NCBI RefSeq assembly: GCF_014639535.1
Contig: NZ_BMGA01000010.1
Coordinates: 1 to 64,000, forward strand
Direction: 5' to 3'
DNA from: Flavobacterium palustre
Lineage (GTDB): Bacteria > Bacteroidota > Bacteroidia > Flavobacteriales > Flavobacteriaceae
Length of the DNA: 64,000 bases
Below the pieces are notes generated by a model. It made no database searches and had not been told where the DNA came from. It saw only the letters and a program-made list of their open reading frames with translations. The position numbers and the translations under genes were made by a program. Of this stretch, positions 51,046 through 58,978 are shown one piece after another; positions within the stretch are counted from its first letter, which is position 1; each line of letters opens with the position of its first letter.

Positions 51046-51251
51046 AGCCGTTTTTTACAAGGGTGCAAAAGTACTAAGTTTTCGTAAATATAATACTAAT
51101 TTTAAAGAATCTTTTGTTTTAAACCATTTTTTTTTATTGGTTATCTGTTTATGGTTCTTCAAAACCAAGAGTCTCTGTGTAAAACAGAAAGCCTGATCTC
51201 ACGACCAGGCTTTTGAATTGCTTCGGAAAAGGTTACCAATCAAAACCGAAA

Positions 51252-51425
51252 CTATTTTTTGAATTTAATCAAACATTTTAAAAGAAGCGAAACGACAAAA
51301 CTGACGGTAGCTCCTATGACTGCCAAGATAATGGTTTTTACAATATCTTCAGAAAGGATATTGGGTACAATACTCAAAAACGTTCCTGAAGCAGTCCCAA
51401 TCGGAAGGCTGTTATTCGATTCCAT
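51252..51425 (-). CDS. Single-helix mini membrane protein
   Basis: 57 residues: MESNNSLPIGTASGTFLSIV, then PNILSEDIVKTIILAVIGAT and VSFVVSLLLKCLIKFKK. One clear membrane helix with a short basic tail. Its start overlaps the end of the 92-residue gene by 14 bp, so it is part of the four-gene minus-strand operon 52992-51252. Size and topology resemble phage spanin/holin-like accessory peptides; no family recognised. Confidence 0.6.
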   Translation of the reverse strand: MESNNSLPIGTASGTFLSIVPNILSEDIVKTIILAVIGATVSFVVSLLLKCLIKFKK

Positions 51426-51690
51426 CGCGTGCTAAATTTTCGTTGTCCTTTTGCAACTGCTTTAAAATAGCTTCTTCATTTTCTACAGTATCATCAACTG
51501 TAATTTGGCTAATCGCCGAAATGATACCTCCCGCTAAAGCGGTATAACCTGCCACACTCACTACAACAGCCGGTAAAGCTACAGGTGCAGCTACAATTGT
51601 TCCACTTATGGCCAATAATACCAAACCAATACTACGCAAAGTTTTAAAAAACTTTGGTGTTGGTGCTTTTGCTCTTTCTACTATATTCAT
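51412..51690 (-). CDS. Holin-like small membrane protein
   Basis: 92 residues. Two membrane helices (SIGLVLLAISGTIVAAPVAL; VVVSVAGYTALAGGIISAIS) with a charged N-terminus and an acidic C-terminal tail (ENEEAILKQLQKDNENLARD). This layout is holin-like. It overlaps the following single-helix peptide and comes after DUF5675 in the same operon, so a membrane-permeabilising or secretion-related unit is plausible. Function inferred from size and topology only. Confidence 0.55.
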   Translation of the reverse strand: MNIVERAKAPTPKFFKTLRSIGLVLLAISGTIVAAPVALPAVVVSVAGYTALAGGIISAISQITVDDTVENEEAILKQLQKDNENLARDGIE

Positions 51691-51708
51691 AATATACCTT
51701 CTATTTAT

Positions 51709-51771
51709 TGTCCTCCTGAGCGTGTCCTCCCGAGTGCGTCAGGCTGAGCGTGTCAGGCTGAGCGCAGTCGA
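51709..51771. repeat. Dispersed Bacteroidota repeats
   Basis: Degenerate copies of GTCCTCCCGAGCG and GTCAGGCTGAGCGCAGTCGAAG in tandem. They run into the 3' end of the DUF5675 gene. A further copy, TGTCAGACTGAGCTTGTCGA, is at 52208-52230. Confidence 0.75.
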
Positions 51772-52190
51772 AGCCCGAAGCTAGAAGCCCCAAGGGACGA
51801 TTCAACAATTAATTCAACACTTTCTTCATTATCCAAAGCCTTATATACAATGCCTTTCAGCTTATTAAAAGCTATTCGGGACATCAAACCAAGTCCTGGA
51901 CCAGAAAGTTTAGTGACCGGAGCAATACAGCCTTGTAACTCCTGTTGGGCATTATTAGCTGGATGAAATAGAATAAACTTTCTATTGGGTACATCCACCA
52001 ATTCCAAATGCCATTTGTATTTAGCACTGTATCGCTTTCTGATAAAATATTTCCCCTCCGGAACACAGGAAACCTTCGTTTCGTTCATCTTCCACGGCAA
52101 TTCAATAGTATTACAGATCAATTTACCTTCACATTCGAGTTTACCATTGGTTCCTTCAGGGAAATAAGTTCTGTTTAAAAACAAAACCAT
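51753..52190 (-). CDS. DUF5675-like protein
   Basis: 145 residues. MVLFLNRTYFPEGTNGKLEC, then CNTIELPWKMNETKVSCVPE, GKYFIRKRYSAKYKWHLELV and FHPANNAQQELQGCIAPVTK match my memory of DUF5675, a family near phage/tailocin lysis or murein-related genes; several of its conserved positions (GxY, H, GCI.P) recall a catalytic hydrolase or transpeptidase-like fold. The last ~14 residues (SLGASSFGLRLRSA) are translated from the dispersed repeat that overlaps the 3' end, so the original stop was lost. Second gene of the four-gene operon. Confidence 0.65.
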   Translation of the reverse strand: MVLFLNRTYFPEGTNGKLECEGKLICNTIELPWKMNETKVSCVPEGKYFIRKRYSAKYKWHLELVDVPNRKFILFHPANNAQQELQGCIAPVTKLSGPGLGLMSRIAFNKLKGIVYKALDNEESVELIVESSLGASSFGLRLRSA

Positions 52191-52233
52191 ATTTTAACAC
52201 TTAAATTTGTCAGACTGAGCTTGTCGAAGTCCA

Positions 52234-52992
52234 TTACACTCCTCCGTTAACTACGATAAGTGCTAACGGGTTGTAAGCTCCGTTTTTCAGCGAATACATA
52301 CTTCCATTCACCTCTTGGTAGAACTCCAATCCTAAAGCCAAAAACAAGGGTTTAGTACTGTTTGGAGTAACCATATTTACTTGGTTAATCACAGCGGTAG
52401 CCGTAGCATCCCAAGCCATAATGGCTGTTTCTGCATGTTGTTCAACAAAACTTTCATTCTCAAAATCAACTTCAACACCGGCTGAAATGATTTTGAAATG
52501 AGTAGTTCCCCCGGGAGCAGCAATCATATTCGATGGAATAAAAGAAGGAATATCCACGGTAATTTCACCGGTAACCCTGTCAATACTTCCGGTATAAGGA
52601 GCAAATAAACTAGTACCTAGCTTTCCACGAATATTAAATTCAAATCCTGCCAACAATTCTGCCTCACCGTCAATTACGTTTCGTAATCCACGTTCGTTAG
52701 TAGAATCAGCCTGAATCACCTTAACCATAGATTGCGTCAAACGGCTCACCATTCTGCTATCCGCAGAGTTCAAAAGCAAGACTCTAAGAGCTGTTCTTAA
52801 AACCTTTCCTGCTTTTCCAGCTCTACCAAATTCAGATCCGTTTTCACGTGTTCTTTGAAACGCAGGATCAGTTGCGATTCTGTTAGCGTCAATTCCGCCT
52901 TTTTCTCTCGCTAAATGACCATCCTGCGTTTTGTAAAAAGTAATATCCCCGATAGTACCTTTTAATTTAATTATGCCTTTTTGCCTTGCCAT
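52234..52992 (-). CDS. Conserved flavobacterial protein beginning MARQKGIIKLKG
   Basis: 252 residues. N-terminus MARQKGIIKLKGTIGDITFY is basic and strand-rich (also FYKTQDGHLAREKG); a helical part (LRTALRVLLLNSADSRMVSR) and beta-rich C-terminal domain follow (GEITVDIPSFIPSNMIAAPG; LFLALGLEFYQEVNGSMY). I have seen this start in Flavobacteriia next to DUF5675 and holin-like genes. Soluble, no signal peptide. First gene of the operon, and probably the main component of whatever the four genes build; structural, phage-tail-like or secreted roles are possible but unproven. Confidence 0.65.
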   Translation of the reverse strand: MARQKGIIKLKGTIGDITFYKTQDGHLAREKGGIDANRIATDPAFQRTRENGSEFGRAGKAGKVLRTALRVLLLNSADSRMVSRLTQSMVKVIQADSTNERGLRNVIDGEAELLAGFEFNIRGKLGTSLFAPYTGSIDRVTGEITVDIPSFIPSNMIAAPGGTTHFKIISAGVEVDFENESFVEQHAETAIMAWDATATAVINQVNMVTPNSTKPLFLALGLEFYQEVNGSMYSLKNGAYNPLALIVVNGGV

Positions 52993-53289
52993 AATTCCTA
53001 AAATTTAAGTTTGAAATTAATTTTACATTCTCTCAATCAACATTCTGCTGCAGCATTCCTAATTTGATTTCAAAGCAAATTTTAGACATTAAAACCACAT
53101 AAAAAAAGTGAACCATACGATATGACATTTAATGATACAATTGGCATATATAGACTTGTTTGTCAAAGATTTTTTTTGAAAATCGAATAATTTGTAACTT
53201 AAAACAATTAAGAATATTCACTATTTTTATTCTCAGATTAGATAGTAGTCATAAGTTAATCAAAGTCTTATCAAAAGCATAGTTAGTGT

Positions 53290-53493
53290 ATGAAAACAGA
53301 ACCAAAGAGAGTGTGTATCTACGCAAAGGATATTCAACGCATTACTGGAAAGTCATATCGTCAAAGCATCAGAATACTTCAAAAAATCAGAACCGAACTT
53401 AAAAAGCAGGAGAATGAGTTAGTAAGTATTGAAGAATTCTGTTTATTTACCAGTTTAAAATACGAACTAGTAGAGCCTTTAATTATTGGATAA
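53290..53493 (+). CDS. Small DNA-binding-like protein
   Basis: 67 residues (MKTEPKRVCIYAKDIQRITG; RQSIRILQKIRTELKKQENE; FCLFTSLKYELVEPLIIG). The pattern AKDIQRITGKSYRQSIRILQ looks like a helix-turn-helix, and the protein matches a short family common in Bacteroidota genomes and elements. It stands alone 163 bp before the right attachment site of island 1. Its role is unknown; control of the element is possible. Confidence 0.7.
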   Translation: MKTEPKRVCIYAKDIQRITGKSYRQSIRILQKIRTELKKQENELVSIEEFCLFTSLKYELVEPLIIG

Positions 53494-53592
53494 ACTAGTT
53501 AAACTAATTCATTTATTGAACAAGTTAATCGTTTATTATTCATATATTTGCGGTATAAGATTTGTCTAAAAATAACATATTTTTTGAGGTTC

Positions 53593-53676
53593 AAAATCGA
53601 GACCCTAGAATTTTATTTTGCTAAACCCCTATTAAATATAGGTTGAAAATGGATTTTCGAATCCCTCTTTCTCCGC
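53593..53676. other. attR of island 1 / attL of island 2, with arm-type motif
   Basis: 53656-53676 repeats the tRNA-Ser 3' end exactly (TTCGAATCCCTCTTTCTCCG plus C). AAAATCGAGACCCTAGAA at 53593-53610 repeats the motif at 25841 with one change, supporting this as the end of island 1. The next integrase begins 250 bp further on, so the junction serves both islands. Confidence 0.88.
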
Positions 53677-53700
53677 TGACTGATTAACAAAAGTCAACAA

Positions 53701-53737
53701 AACCCTTTAAATCTTATGGTTTAAAGGGTTTTTCTTT
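53701..53737 (+). terminator. Terminator at island 2 left end
   Basis: AACCCTTTAAATC / GGTTTAAAGGGTT stem around TTAT, then a T-tract; equivalent in place and fold to the one at 25760-25793. Confidence 0.8.
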
Positions 53738-53926
53738 TTATGCAATGTGCAGAATATTCATTTATTCTCAATACTAAAGGAGCACAATTCGGGGTACATA
53801 AATGAGGTTCATTTCAAGTACCCCTATCTGAAGTAAATGAGTATCCGAGCACAGGTATAGAAGCTGAACATCTTGATTGGCTTCGGTAACAATTTTAACT
53901 TAATAATAATTTAAAAGGTTACCACC

Positions 53927-55174
53927 ATGAACAATCCAATTACAATTCTTTTTTACCTAAAAAGAGCAAAAGCAAATTCAAATGGACTAGTTCCCATATT
54001 TCAAAGAATTACCATTAACGGAAAACGATTAGACAACAGTACCGGAAAATTCATAGATCCGACAAACTGGAACGCTGATTTATCCAGATTAAAAGGTAAT
54101 TCGGCAGAAGCTAGAACAATAAATAGTCATCTTGAAAATTTAAAAGGAAAGATTTATGAAGCTGAGAAAAAATTAATCTCCCGGGATGAAGAATTAAACA
54201 TCGAAAATATCCGAAATATACTTTACAATAGTAAGAAACGGGAACATTTACTGATTCCTATTTTCAAAGAACACAATCGTAAAATAAAAGAATTAATCGG
54301 TTTGGAATACGCACCAGGAACACTGGAACGATATGAAACATCCCTAAAACACACTCAAAATTTCCTAAAATGGAAATATAGTATTTCCGATATCAGTATT
54401 GAAAAAATTGATCACGCCTTTATTACCGAATATGAATTCTATTTGCGCAGCGAGCGAAAATGCGCCAATAACACAGCTGTAAAATACATCAAGAACTTTC
54501 ATAAAATCATCAATCAATGTCTAGCCAATGGATGGCTAGATAAAGATCCTTTTGTAAACTATAAAGCAAAAGTCAAAGAAGTAATTAGGGAGTTCCTAAC
54601 TGAAAAAGAAATTGAAACAATAATGAATAAAGAGTTTGTTTCTGAGCGTCTCGAATTAGTCCGTGACATCTTTATTTTCAGCTGCTTTACCGGTTTGGCA
54701 TATATCGATGTAAAACAACTTACATTGAATAATATTTCGTTAGGAATAGATGGAGATAAGTGGATATATAAAAATCGACAAAAAACAGACACAACATCTA
54801 AAATACCATTACTCCCTACTGCACAACTTATTCTGGATAAATATGAAAACCATCCCGTCTGTAAGAACGAAAAACGACTACTTCCTATCCTGTCCAATCA
54901 AAAAATGAATGCTTATTTAAAAGAAATAGCGGATGTATGTGGAATCAAAAAGGATCTTACCTTTCATATTGCCCGCCATACTTTTGCAACAACGGTAACA
55001 CTTTCTAATGGTGTCCCTATCGAAACTGTTAGCAAGATGCTTGGTCATACTAATCTAAAAACTACTCAACATTATGCCAAGATATTAGACAAAAAAATTA
55101 GTGAGGACATGCAATTTCTTAAAGATAAATTTAACGTAAAAAGAGATAAAATACAACAAAATAAAAATATTTAG
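53927..55174 (+). CDS. Tyrosine recombinase (IntDOT-like integrase) of island 2
   Basis: 415 residues, the same length as the island 1 enzyme and collinear with it. Arm-binding N-terminus (MNNPITILFYLKRAKANSNG), core-binding domain (YAPGTLERYETSLKHTQNFL) and catalytic HIARHTFATTVTLSNGVP with LGHTNLKTTQHYAKILDKK. The first catalytic Arg position again reads SCFTGLAYIDV. The two proteins have near-identical core regions but diverge at the N-terminal arm-binding domain, as expected if they use the same attachment core with different arm sites. Its start follows GGTTACCACC, like GGTTACCAAA before the first integrase. Confidence 0.95.
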   Translation: MNNPITILFYLKRAKANSNGLVPIFQRITINGKRLDNSTGKFIDPTNWNADLSRLKGNSAEARTINSHLENLKGKIYEAEKKLISRDEELNIENIRNILYNSKKREHLLIPIFKEHNRKIKELIGLEYAPGTLERYETSLKHTQNFLKWKYSISDISIEKIDHAFITEYEFYLRSERKCANNTAVKYIKNFHKIINQCLANGWLDKDPFVNYKAKVKEVIREFLTEKEIETIMNKEFVSERLELVRDIFIFSCFTGLAYIDVKQLTLNNISLGIDGDKWIYKNRQKTDTTSKIPLLPTAQLILDKYENHPVCKNEKRLLPILSNQKMNAYLKEIADVCGIKKDLTFHIARHTFATTVTLSNGVPIETVSKMLGHTNLKTTQHYAKILDKKISEDMQFLKDKFNVKRDKIQQNKNI

Positions 55175-55246
55175 TAAGAAATATACATTACAATATTGGG
55201 ATTTAATACTTAATATTGCCGCATAAACCAATCCAAATAAAAGTTT

Positions 55247-56071
55247 ATGCTACCAGACTATAAAACCTACTTTGATCAAATATATTTAGGCTTAAGAGCT
55301 TTAAAACAACAGGAAAACAATGGAAATTGCAAAAAGCTAATTCAATATTTAGAACACCATAAATTGGTGGTCAATAACTGGTTACGCAATTATAACTTTT
55401 CAACGGACGAAGAAGAAATAAAATTTTTCAAGAATTATAAGCCTCAATTAACCTCTAAAATCATCTATTACAAAATCCGCCAGGATATCTACCTCAACTT
55501 ACCTAAATCACAGAAAGCAATCTACAAATACTACGACAAACTGCTGGATAAAAACAATCATGTTCCAACTAAATTAAAACCGTTTTATCGTTATTTAGGA
55601 AAGGAATCGACTCACCGGGATACCGAATATTTCTTAAGACGAAATAATATCTCCGACATCAATGATCAATATCATTTTATTTTTTCAGATGAGCGAACCT
55701 GTACAAAAATGGATATTTCAATAGCCATATTAATAGCCCGCGAAAAAATCATTAGTCATCTTGAAACCAGGTTGAATGAAATTGAACAACAAACCAAAAA
55801 TTCTAAATGGATTTCCAATTTGAAATGGACGGGAACCAAAATTGAACTTATCGAATTAATTTATTCACTCCAATTTGTAAAGGTTATAAATGCGGGTAAT
55901 ACCGATATCAAAGAAATTGCTGCCGGTATGGAACATTTATTTAACATCGAGTTAAAACCCCATTTGTACGGAACTTACCAAGATATTAAGAAACGAAAAA
56001 CAGGACAAACTAAGTTCCTGGACAAAATGTCAATTACCTTACAAACTACCATTTTCGACGAAGAAATCTAA
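55247..56071 (+). CDS. rteC: RteC-like regulator
   Basis: 274 residues. N-terminal helical half (LLPDY... KKLIQYLEHHKLVVNNWLRN; DEEEIKFFKNYKPQLTSKII) and C-terminal LKWTGTKIELIELIYSLQFV, then AGNTDIKEIAAGMEHLFNIE and RKKTGQTKFLDKMSI-like tail identify RteC. In CTnDOT, RteC activates excision gene transcription after tetracycline induction. No tet gene or RteAB two-component pair is visible here, so its inducer must differ. It sits just after the integrase, the position filled by an unrelated-looking 497-residue gene in island 1. Confidence 0.88.
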   Translation: MLPDYKTYFDQIYLGLRALKQQENNGNCKKLIQYLEHHKLVVNNWLRNYNFSTDEEEIKFFKNYKPQLTSKIIYYKIRQDIYLNLPKSQKAIYKYYDKLLDKNNHVPTKLKPFYRYLGKESTHRDTEYFLRRNNISDINDQYHFIFSDERTCTKMDISIAILIAREKIISHLETRLNEIEQQTKNSKWISNLKWTGTKIELIELIYSLQFVKVINAGNTDIKEIAAGMEHLFNIELKPHLYGTYQDIKKRKTGQTKFLDKMSITLQTTIFDEEI

Positions 56072-56239
56072 ATCCTTGCCATGCAGGGATTTTTTATTTC
56101 CCCATGTCAACCACATAGGGAAATTTATAATTTTTCAACACTTTGGGCTTTTAACAGCTTTCAAAATTATCCGTTTACAAACGAATAATCATAAATTACT
56201 TTTAAAAATCAACTAGTTACGTTTTTTTAATACAAAATC

Positions 56240-56256
56240 GTTCCCTACTAGGGAAC
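56240..56256. promoter_or_regulatory. Palindrome upstream of island 2 HTH gene
   Basis: GTTCCC-TACTA-GGGAAC is a perfect inverted repeat 66 bp before the start at 56322. A weaker copy (TTTCCCCATG / CATAGGGAAA) is at about 56096-56127. Probable operator for the HTH protein. Confidence 0.5.
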
Positions 56257-56321
56257 ACCTATGGAAATAAATTATTCCAAAAGCCCTTGTTTTGTCTTGT
56301 TCAACTTTAAACAAATTCAAA

Positions 56322-56624
56322 ATGAGCTTACATCCTAAAAAACTGTTCCCGGAAGTCGAAAATATCGAACTATTGAACCACCAGGTCGTTACCAAAAGAG
56401 ACCTTCTAAATGCTTCTAACATTATTCTCTCTGAATTAAAAGAAATCCTATCCATAAAGGAAAAGCCATCCGAATGGTTGCGTTCAACCGAAGTTCGTAA
56501 AATATTAAAAATATCCAGCGGAACGCTCCAAACACTTCGTATCAGTGGTGCTTTAAATTACACCAAAATTGGAGGCACCTTGTACTACAAATACGAAGAC
56601 CTCGAGAAATTACTCAATCAATAA
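56322..56624 (+). CDS. Excisionase-like helix-turn-helix protein
   Basis: 100 residues from the ATG at 56322 (MSLHPKKLFPEVENIELLNH). C-terminal HTH: WLRSTEVRKILKISSGTLQT and ALNYTKIGGTLYYKYEDLEK, the same family as the island 1 gene at 29486. Likely a recombination directionality factor or repressor. It heads the operon with the wHTH protein and the ATPase. The upstream palindrome differs in sequence from the island 1 one, suggesting separate regulatory specificities. Confidence 0.85.
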   Translation: MSLHPKKLFPEVENIELLNHQVVTKRDLLNASNIILSELKEILSIKEKPSEWLRSTEVRKILKISSGTLQTLRISGALNYTKIGGTLYYKYEDLEKLLNQ

Positions 56625-56676
56625 AATAAGACGAAAAAGTCTTAACACTTAATTCTGTCATCTTAATACTTGAGTT

Positions 56677-57597
56677 ATGAACTACATTAAACATCTCACT
56701 GGCTTTTTCATTAAATCCAATCAGGATCTAAGCATCACTCCAACTCACATCAGTTTGTATCTGGCATTATTTCAAAGATGGAATCTAAACCGCTTTAAAA
56801 ATCCAATTCTAATCTCCAGAGAAGAAATGATGCTTACTGCTAAAATAAAATCCAAAGCCACTTACCATAAATGTATTAAGGAGCTGCATGATAAAAAATA
56901 TATTATTTACAAACCATCCTATAATCCTTATACCGGCAGCGAAGTAATCTTACCCGATTTATCTTTAAATGCAATAGACAGCCATGGTGTTAACGATTCA
57001 ATTACAGAGATTACCATACCAGATATTGAACCAAACCTGTTCAATTCAGAACAAACAAGTACAAAAGATGAACCTATGAAGTTCAATAAATGTGTAACTA
57101 GTTCAAATAATGAGTTTAGCGAACCATTAAATGAACCAACACCCCCTAAAAAAGACACAAAAAAAGACTTAACCGTACTAAATTTTGACAGCACCATACC
57201 AAATTTTGACCGAACCGTACTAAAAAATGGTATCTATAATAAAACTAATATAAACACTAATAAAACTATAAGTGCACCCACCCAAAAAAAGGAAAAAAAT
57301 AAAACCAGTTCAATAAATGAAAAAGTACCTCCAAACTTAGATGCTGTTAAAAATTATTTCAAAGAAAAAAATATCCGCGAACTGGAAGCCGAAAAGTTTT
57401 TCAACTATTATAATTCCAATGGCTGGCTCATAGGTGGTAAAACGCCAATGAAAGATTGGAAAGCAGCAGTACGAAATTGGATCTTAAACCTGGAAAAGTT
57501 CAATAACAATCAAAACCTTCAAACAAATCCAAATCCAAACTTAAAACCTAATAATCTCAACGTCTCTAACAACAAAGACTATGCCGAACCGCTATAA
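56677..57597 (+). CDS. Replication-protein-like winged-helix protein
   Basis: 306 residues. N-terminal wHTH (MNYIKHLTGFFIKSNQDLSI; KATYHKCIKELHDKKYIIYK), a long Thr/Asn/Lys-rich linker (~110-215, e.g. LTVLNFDSTIPNFDRTVLKN), and a C-terminal DnaT-like segment (AVKNYFKEKNIRELEAEKFF; WKAAVRNWILNLEKF). Collinear with the island 1 protein, whose linker instead carries an inserted repeat. Proposed role: origin binding or helicase loading for the excised element together with the ATPase encoded next. The linker contains LNFD/PNFD short repeats. Confidence 0.75.
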   Translation: MNYIKHLTGFFIKSNQDLSITPTHISLYLALFQRWNLNRFKNPILISREEMMLTAKIKSKATYHKCIKELHDKKYIIYKPSYNPYTGSEVILPDLSLNAIDSHGVNDSITEITIPDIEPNLFNSEQTSTKDEPMKFNKCVTSSNNEFSEPLNEPTPPKKDTKKDLTVLNFDSTIPNFDRTVLKNGIYNKTNINTNKTISAPTQKKEKNKTSSINEKVPPNLDAVKNYFKEKNIRELEAEKFFNYYNSNGWLIGGKTPMKDWKAAVRNWILNLEKFNNNQNLQTNPNPNLKPNNLNVSNNKDYAEPL

Positions 57598-57615
57598 TCT
57601 GAACTCATAGCCAAA

Positions 57616-57781
57616 ACATGTCATCTCGAGCGAAGTCGAGAGACCACAACCCACAACTTGTCACCCTGAGCTTATCGAAGGGCATAACCCATCCCGATAG
57701 CTATCGGGACTCATAACCCACAACCCACAACCCACAACCCACAACTCATAACTCATAACTCATAACTCATAACTCATAACT
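57616..57781. repeat. Dispersed repeats and a 7-bp tandem array before the ATPase gene
   Basis: TGTCATCTCGAGCGAAGTCG and TTGTCACCCTGAGCTTATCG-type copies (57616-57690), a perfect palindrome TCCCGATAGCTATCGGGA near 57692-57709, then ten 7-bp units CATAACC / CACAACC / CATAACT at 57712-57781 ending 3 bp before the ATG. In island 1 the same two genes overlap, so this 187-bp spacer was inserted or expanded. Confidence 0.85.
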
Positions 57782-57784
57782 CAC

Positions 57785-58429
57785 ATGACCTACTACGACA
57801 CCTACCATATCGCCAACAATACCAAAATTTTTGAACCACGAAAATGTTTTCAATTCCTGGAACAACAAGGAAAAGAAATGTTCAATTCCAATTTCAAAAT
57901 CCATAGTTACGACTATCCAACTATTTACAAGCTACTGATTTATGCTATTAGAGACCAAAAGGTTGCTCTAGAGTTAGGAATTGACCTCAACAAAGGAATT
58001 ATGCTTTCGGGACCAATTGGATGCGGAAAAACCTCATTAATGCACCTGATAAAACCTTTTATCCATCAAAAAAATGAATACAAAATCAAAACCACCAGAC
58101 AAATTTCCTTCGAATTTGCTAAATCCGGTTACGAAATCCTTAGTCAGTACACCTATAAAAACCCGAACCAAAACCGTTTGACCGGCTATTGTTTTGACGA
58201 CCTTGGTGCCGAACAACAAATCAAACATTTCGGTAATGACTGTAACGTTATGGCCGAAATCCTAATCACACGCTATGAAGAATTCATCGCCAATGGTTCG
58301 ATTACTCACATAACAACCAATCTTTCTGCTTCTGAAATTGAAAAAGCTTATGGAAATCGGGTTCGTTCAAGATTGAGACAAATGTTTAATTTGATAGCTT
58401 TTGACAAAGAAGCAAAAGATAAACGATAA
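57785..58429 (+). CDS. DnaC-like AAA+ ATPase
   Basis: 214 residues. Walker A SGPIGCGKTSLMH near residue 78, Walker B GYCFDDLGAEQQ near 137, ITHITTNLSASEIEKAYGNR and RSRLRQMFNLIAFDKEAKDK at the end. Strongly similar to the island 1 ATPase, most of all across QIKHFGN(D/E)CNVMAEI. Probable helicase loader partner of the upstream wHTH protein. The start directly follows the 7-bp repeat array, so translation initiation may be sensitive to its length. Confidence 0.87.
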   Translation: MTYYDTYHIANNTKIFEPRKCFQFLEQQGKEMFNSNFKIHSYDYPTIYKLLIYAIRDQKVALELGIDLNKGIMLSGPIGCGKTSLMHLIKPFIHQKNEYKIKTTRQISFEFAKSGYEILSQYTYKNPNQNRLTGYCFDDLGAEQQIKHFGNDCNVMAEILITRYEEFIANGSITHITTNLSASEIEKAYGNRVRSRLRQMFNLIAFDKEAKDKR

Positions 58430-58978
58430 GGTTGAACATTTATGAACTCCGAAAAAAAACAATATAAAACAGTGAATAAATGTTCAATTTGAAACCTTCC
58501 ATCTGATCACTGGAAAATGAGAATTTTAAAGCAGATGCCTTTTTATAAACATAAAGAGGCTTTTGATAAACTGTACAATATTCTATATTCAAACCAACAA
58601 CTCTAACACTGACTTTAAGTGGGTGAATAATTTATCCGAAAAACAAATTATAATTATCAAAGCCATTCATGGTGACAGTAAAATAAAAAAATCTGTTTTA
58701 ATGCAAATGACTGATTTCAGTGCAACTGCATTGGATAATAATTTGGAAATCCTTAAAAAAAAGAAGGGTTCTTGGAGCTTGAAGGAACTAAGGACAGTGT
58801 TTGGATTTTGCATTACATAAATCTAAAAGTGGGTAAATAATCCATTTTTTTAATTATCTGTCCCGTTCTAAAATAACAATCTTTTTAGCTATCATTATTT
58901 TAAAACGGGATATTTCTTTCTATACCAAAGGAACATTATAAAAATGCTTATTCATAAAAAAATCTCTTAAAATATGAT
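58430..58978. pseudogene. Gap with a frameshifted small ORF
   Basis: 58563-58820 reads NNLSEKQIIIIKAIHGDSKI, VLMQMTDFSATALDNNLEIL in one frame. Shifting one base in the A-run near 58755 continues as EGFLELEGTKDSVWILHYIN and stops at 58840. The combined text resembles the wing of a winged-helix domain, so this may be the broken tail of a larger ATPase or regulator. No upstream start with coding character was found. Confidence 0.3.
58861..58912. terminator. Terminator-like hairpin
   Basis: TCCCGTTCTAAAATAA (58861-58876) pairs with TTATTTTAAAACGGGA (58895-58910) with one mismatch. Likely ends the minus-strand GH2 transcript. Confidence 0.65.

Larger units (their letters stand above)
25713..53676. 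mobile_element. Island 1: integrated element in tRNA-Ser, about 27.9 kb
   Basis: Bounded by exact 21-bp copies of the tRNA-Ser 3' end. The left end holds an IntDOT-like recombinase, an excisionase-like HTH gene, a replication-protein-like gene and a DnaC-like ATPase. The cargo includes a type ISP restriction enzyme, SIR2, HipBA, chromate resistance, an IS1595 copy, a Panacea pair and a holin-like cluster. The 18-mer AAAATCGAGACCCTARAA occurs just inside both ends (25841 and 53593), as expected for recombinase arm sites. No relaxase, coupling protein or secretion ATPase was recognised, so it is probably mobilisable, satellite-like or decayed rather than self-transmissible. Confidence 0.85.
53656..58429. 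mobile_element. Island 2: second tRNA-Ser-type element, right end not found
   Basis: Starts at the second tRNA fragment and repeats the head of island 1: integrase, RteC-type gene, excisionase-like HTH, wHTH protein and DnaC-like ATPase, all on the plus strand. No third copy of the 21-bp attachment core was seen from 53677 to 64000. The end given is only the end of the recognised head module; the carbohydrate genes after it may or may not belong. Confidence 0.65.

Noticed and set aside
57712-57781. CRISPR-like short repeat array
   Set aside because: Units are 7 bp in direct tandem without spacers; this is a microsatellite. No other CRISPR array or cas gene was seen in the window.
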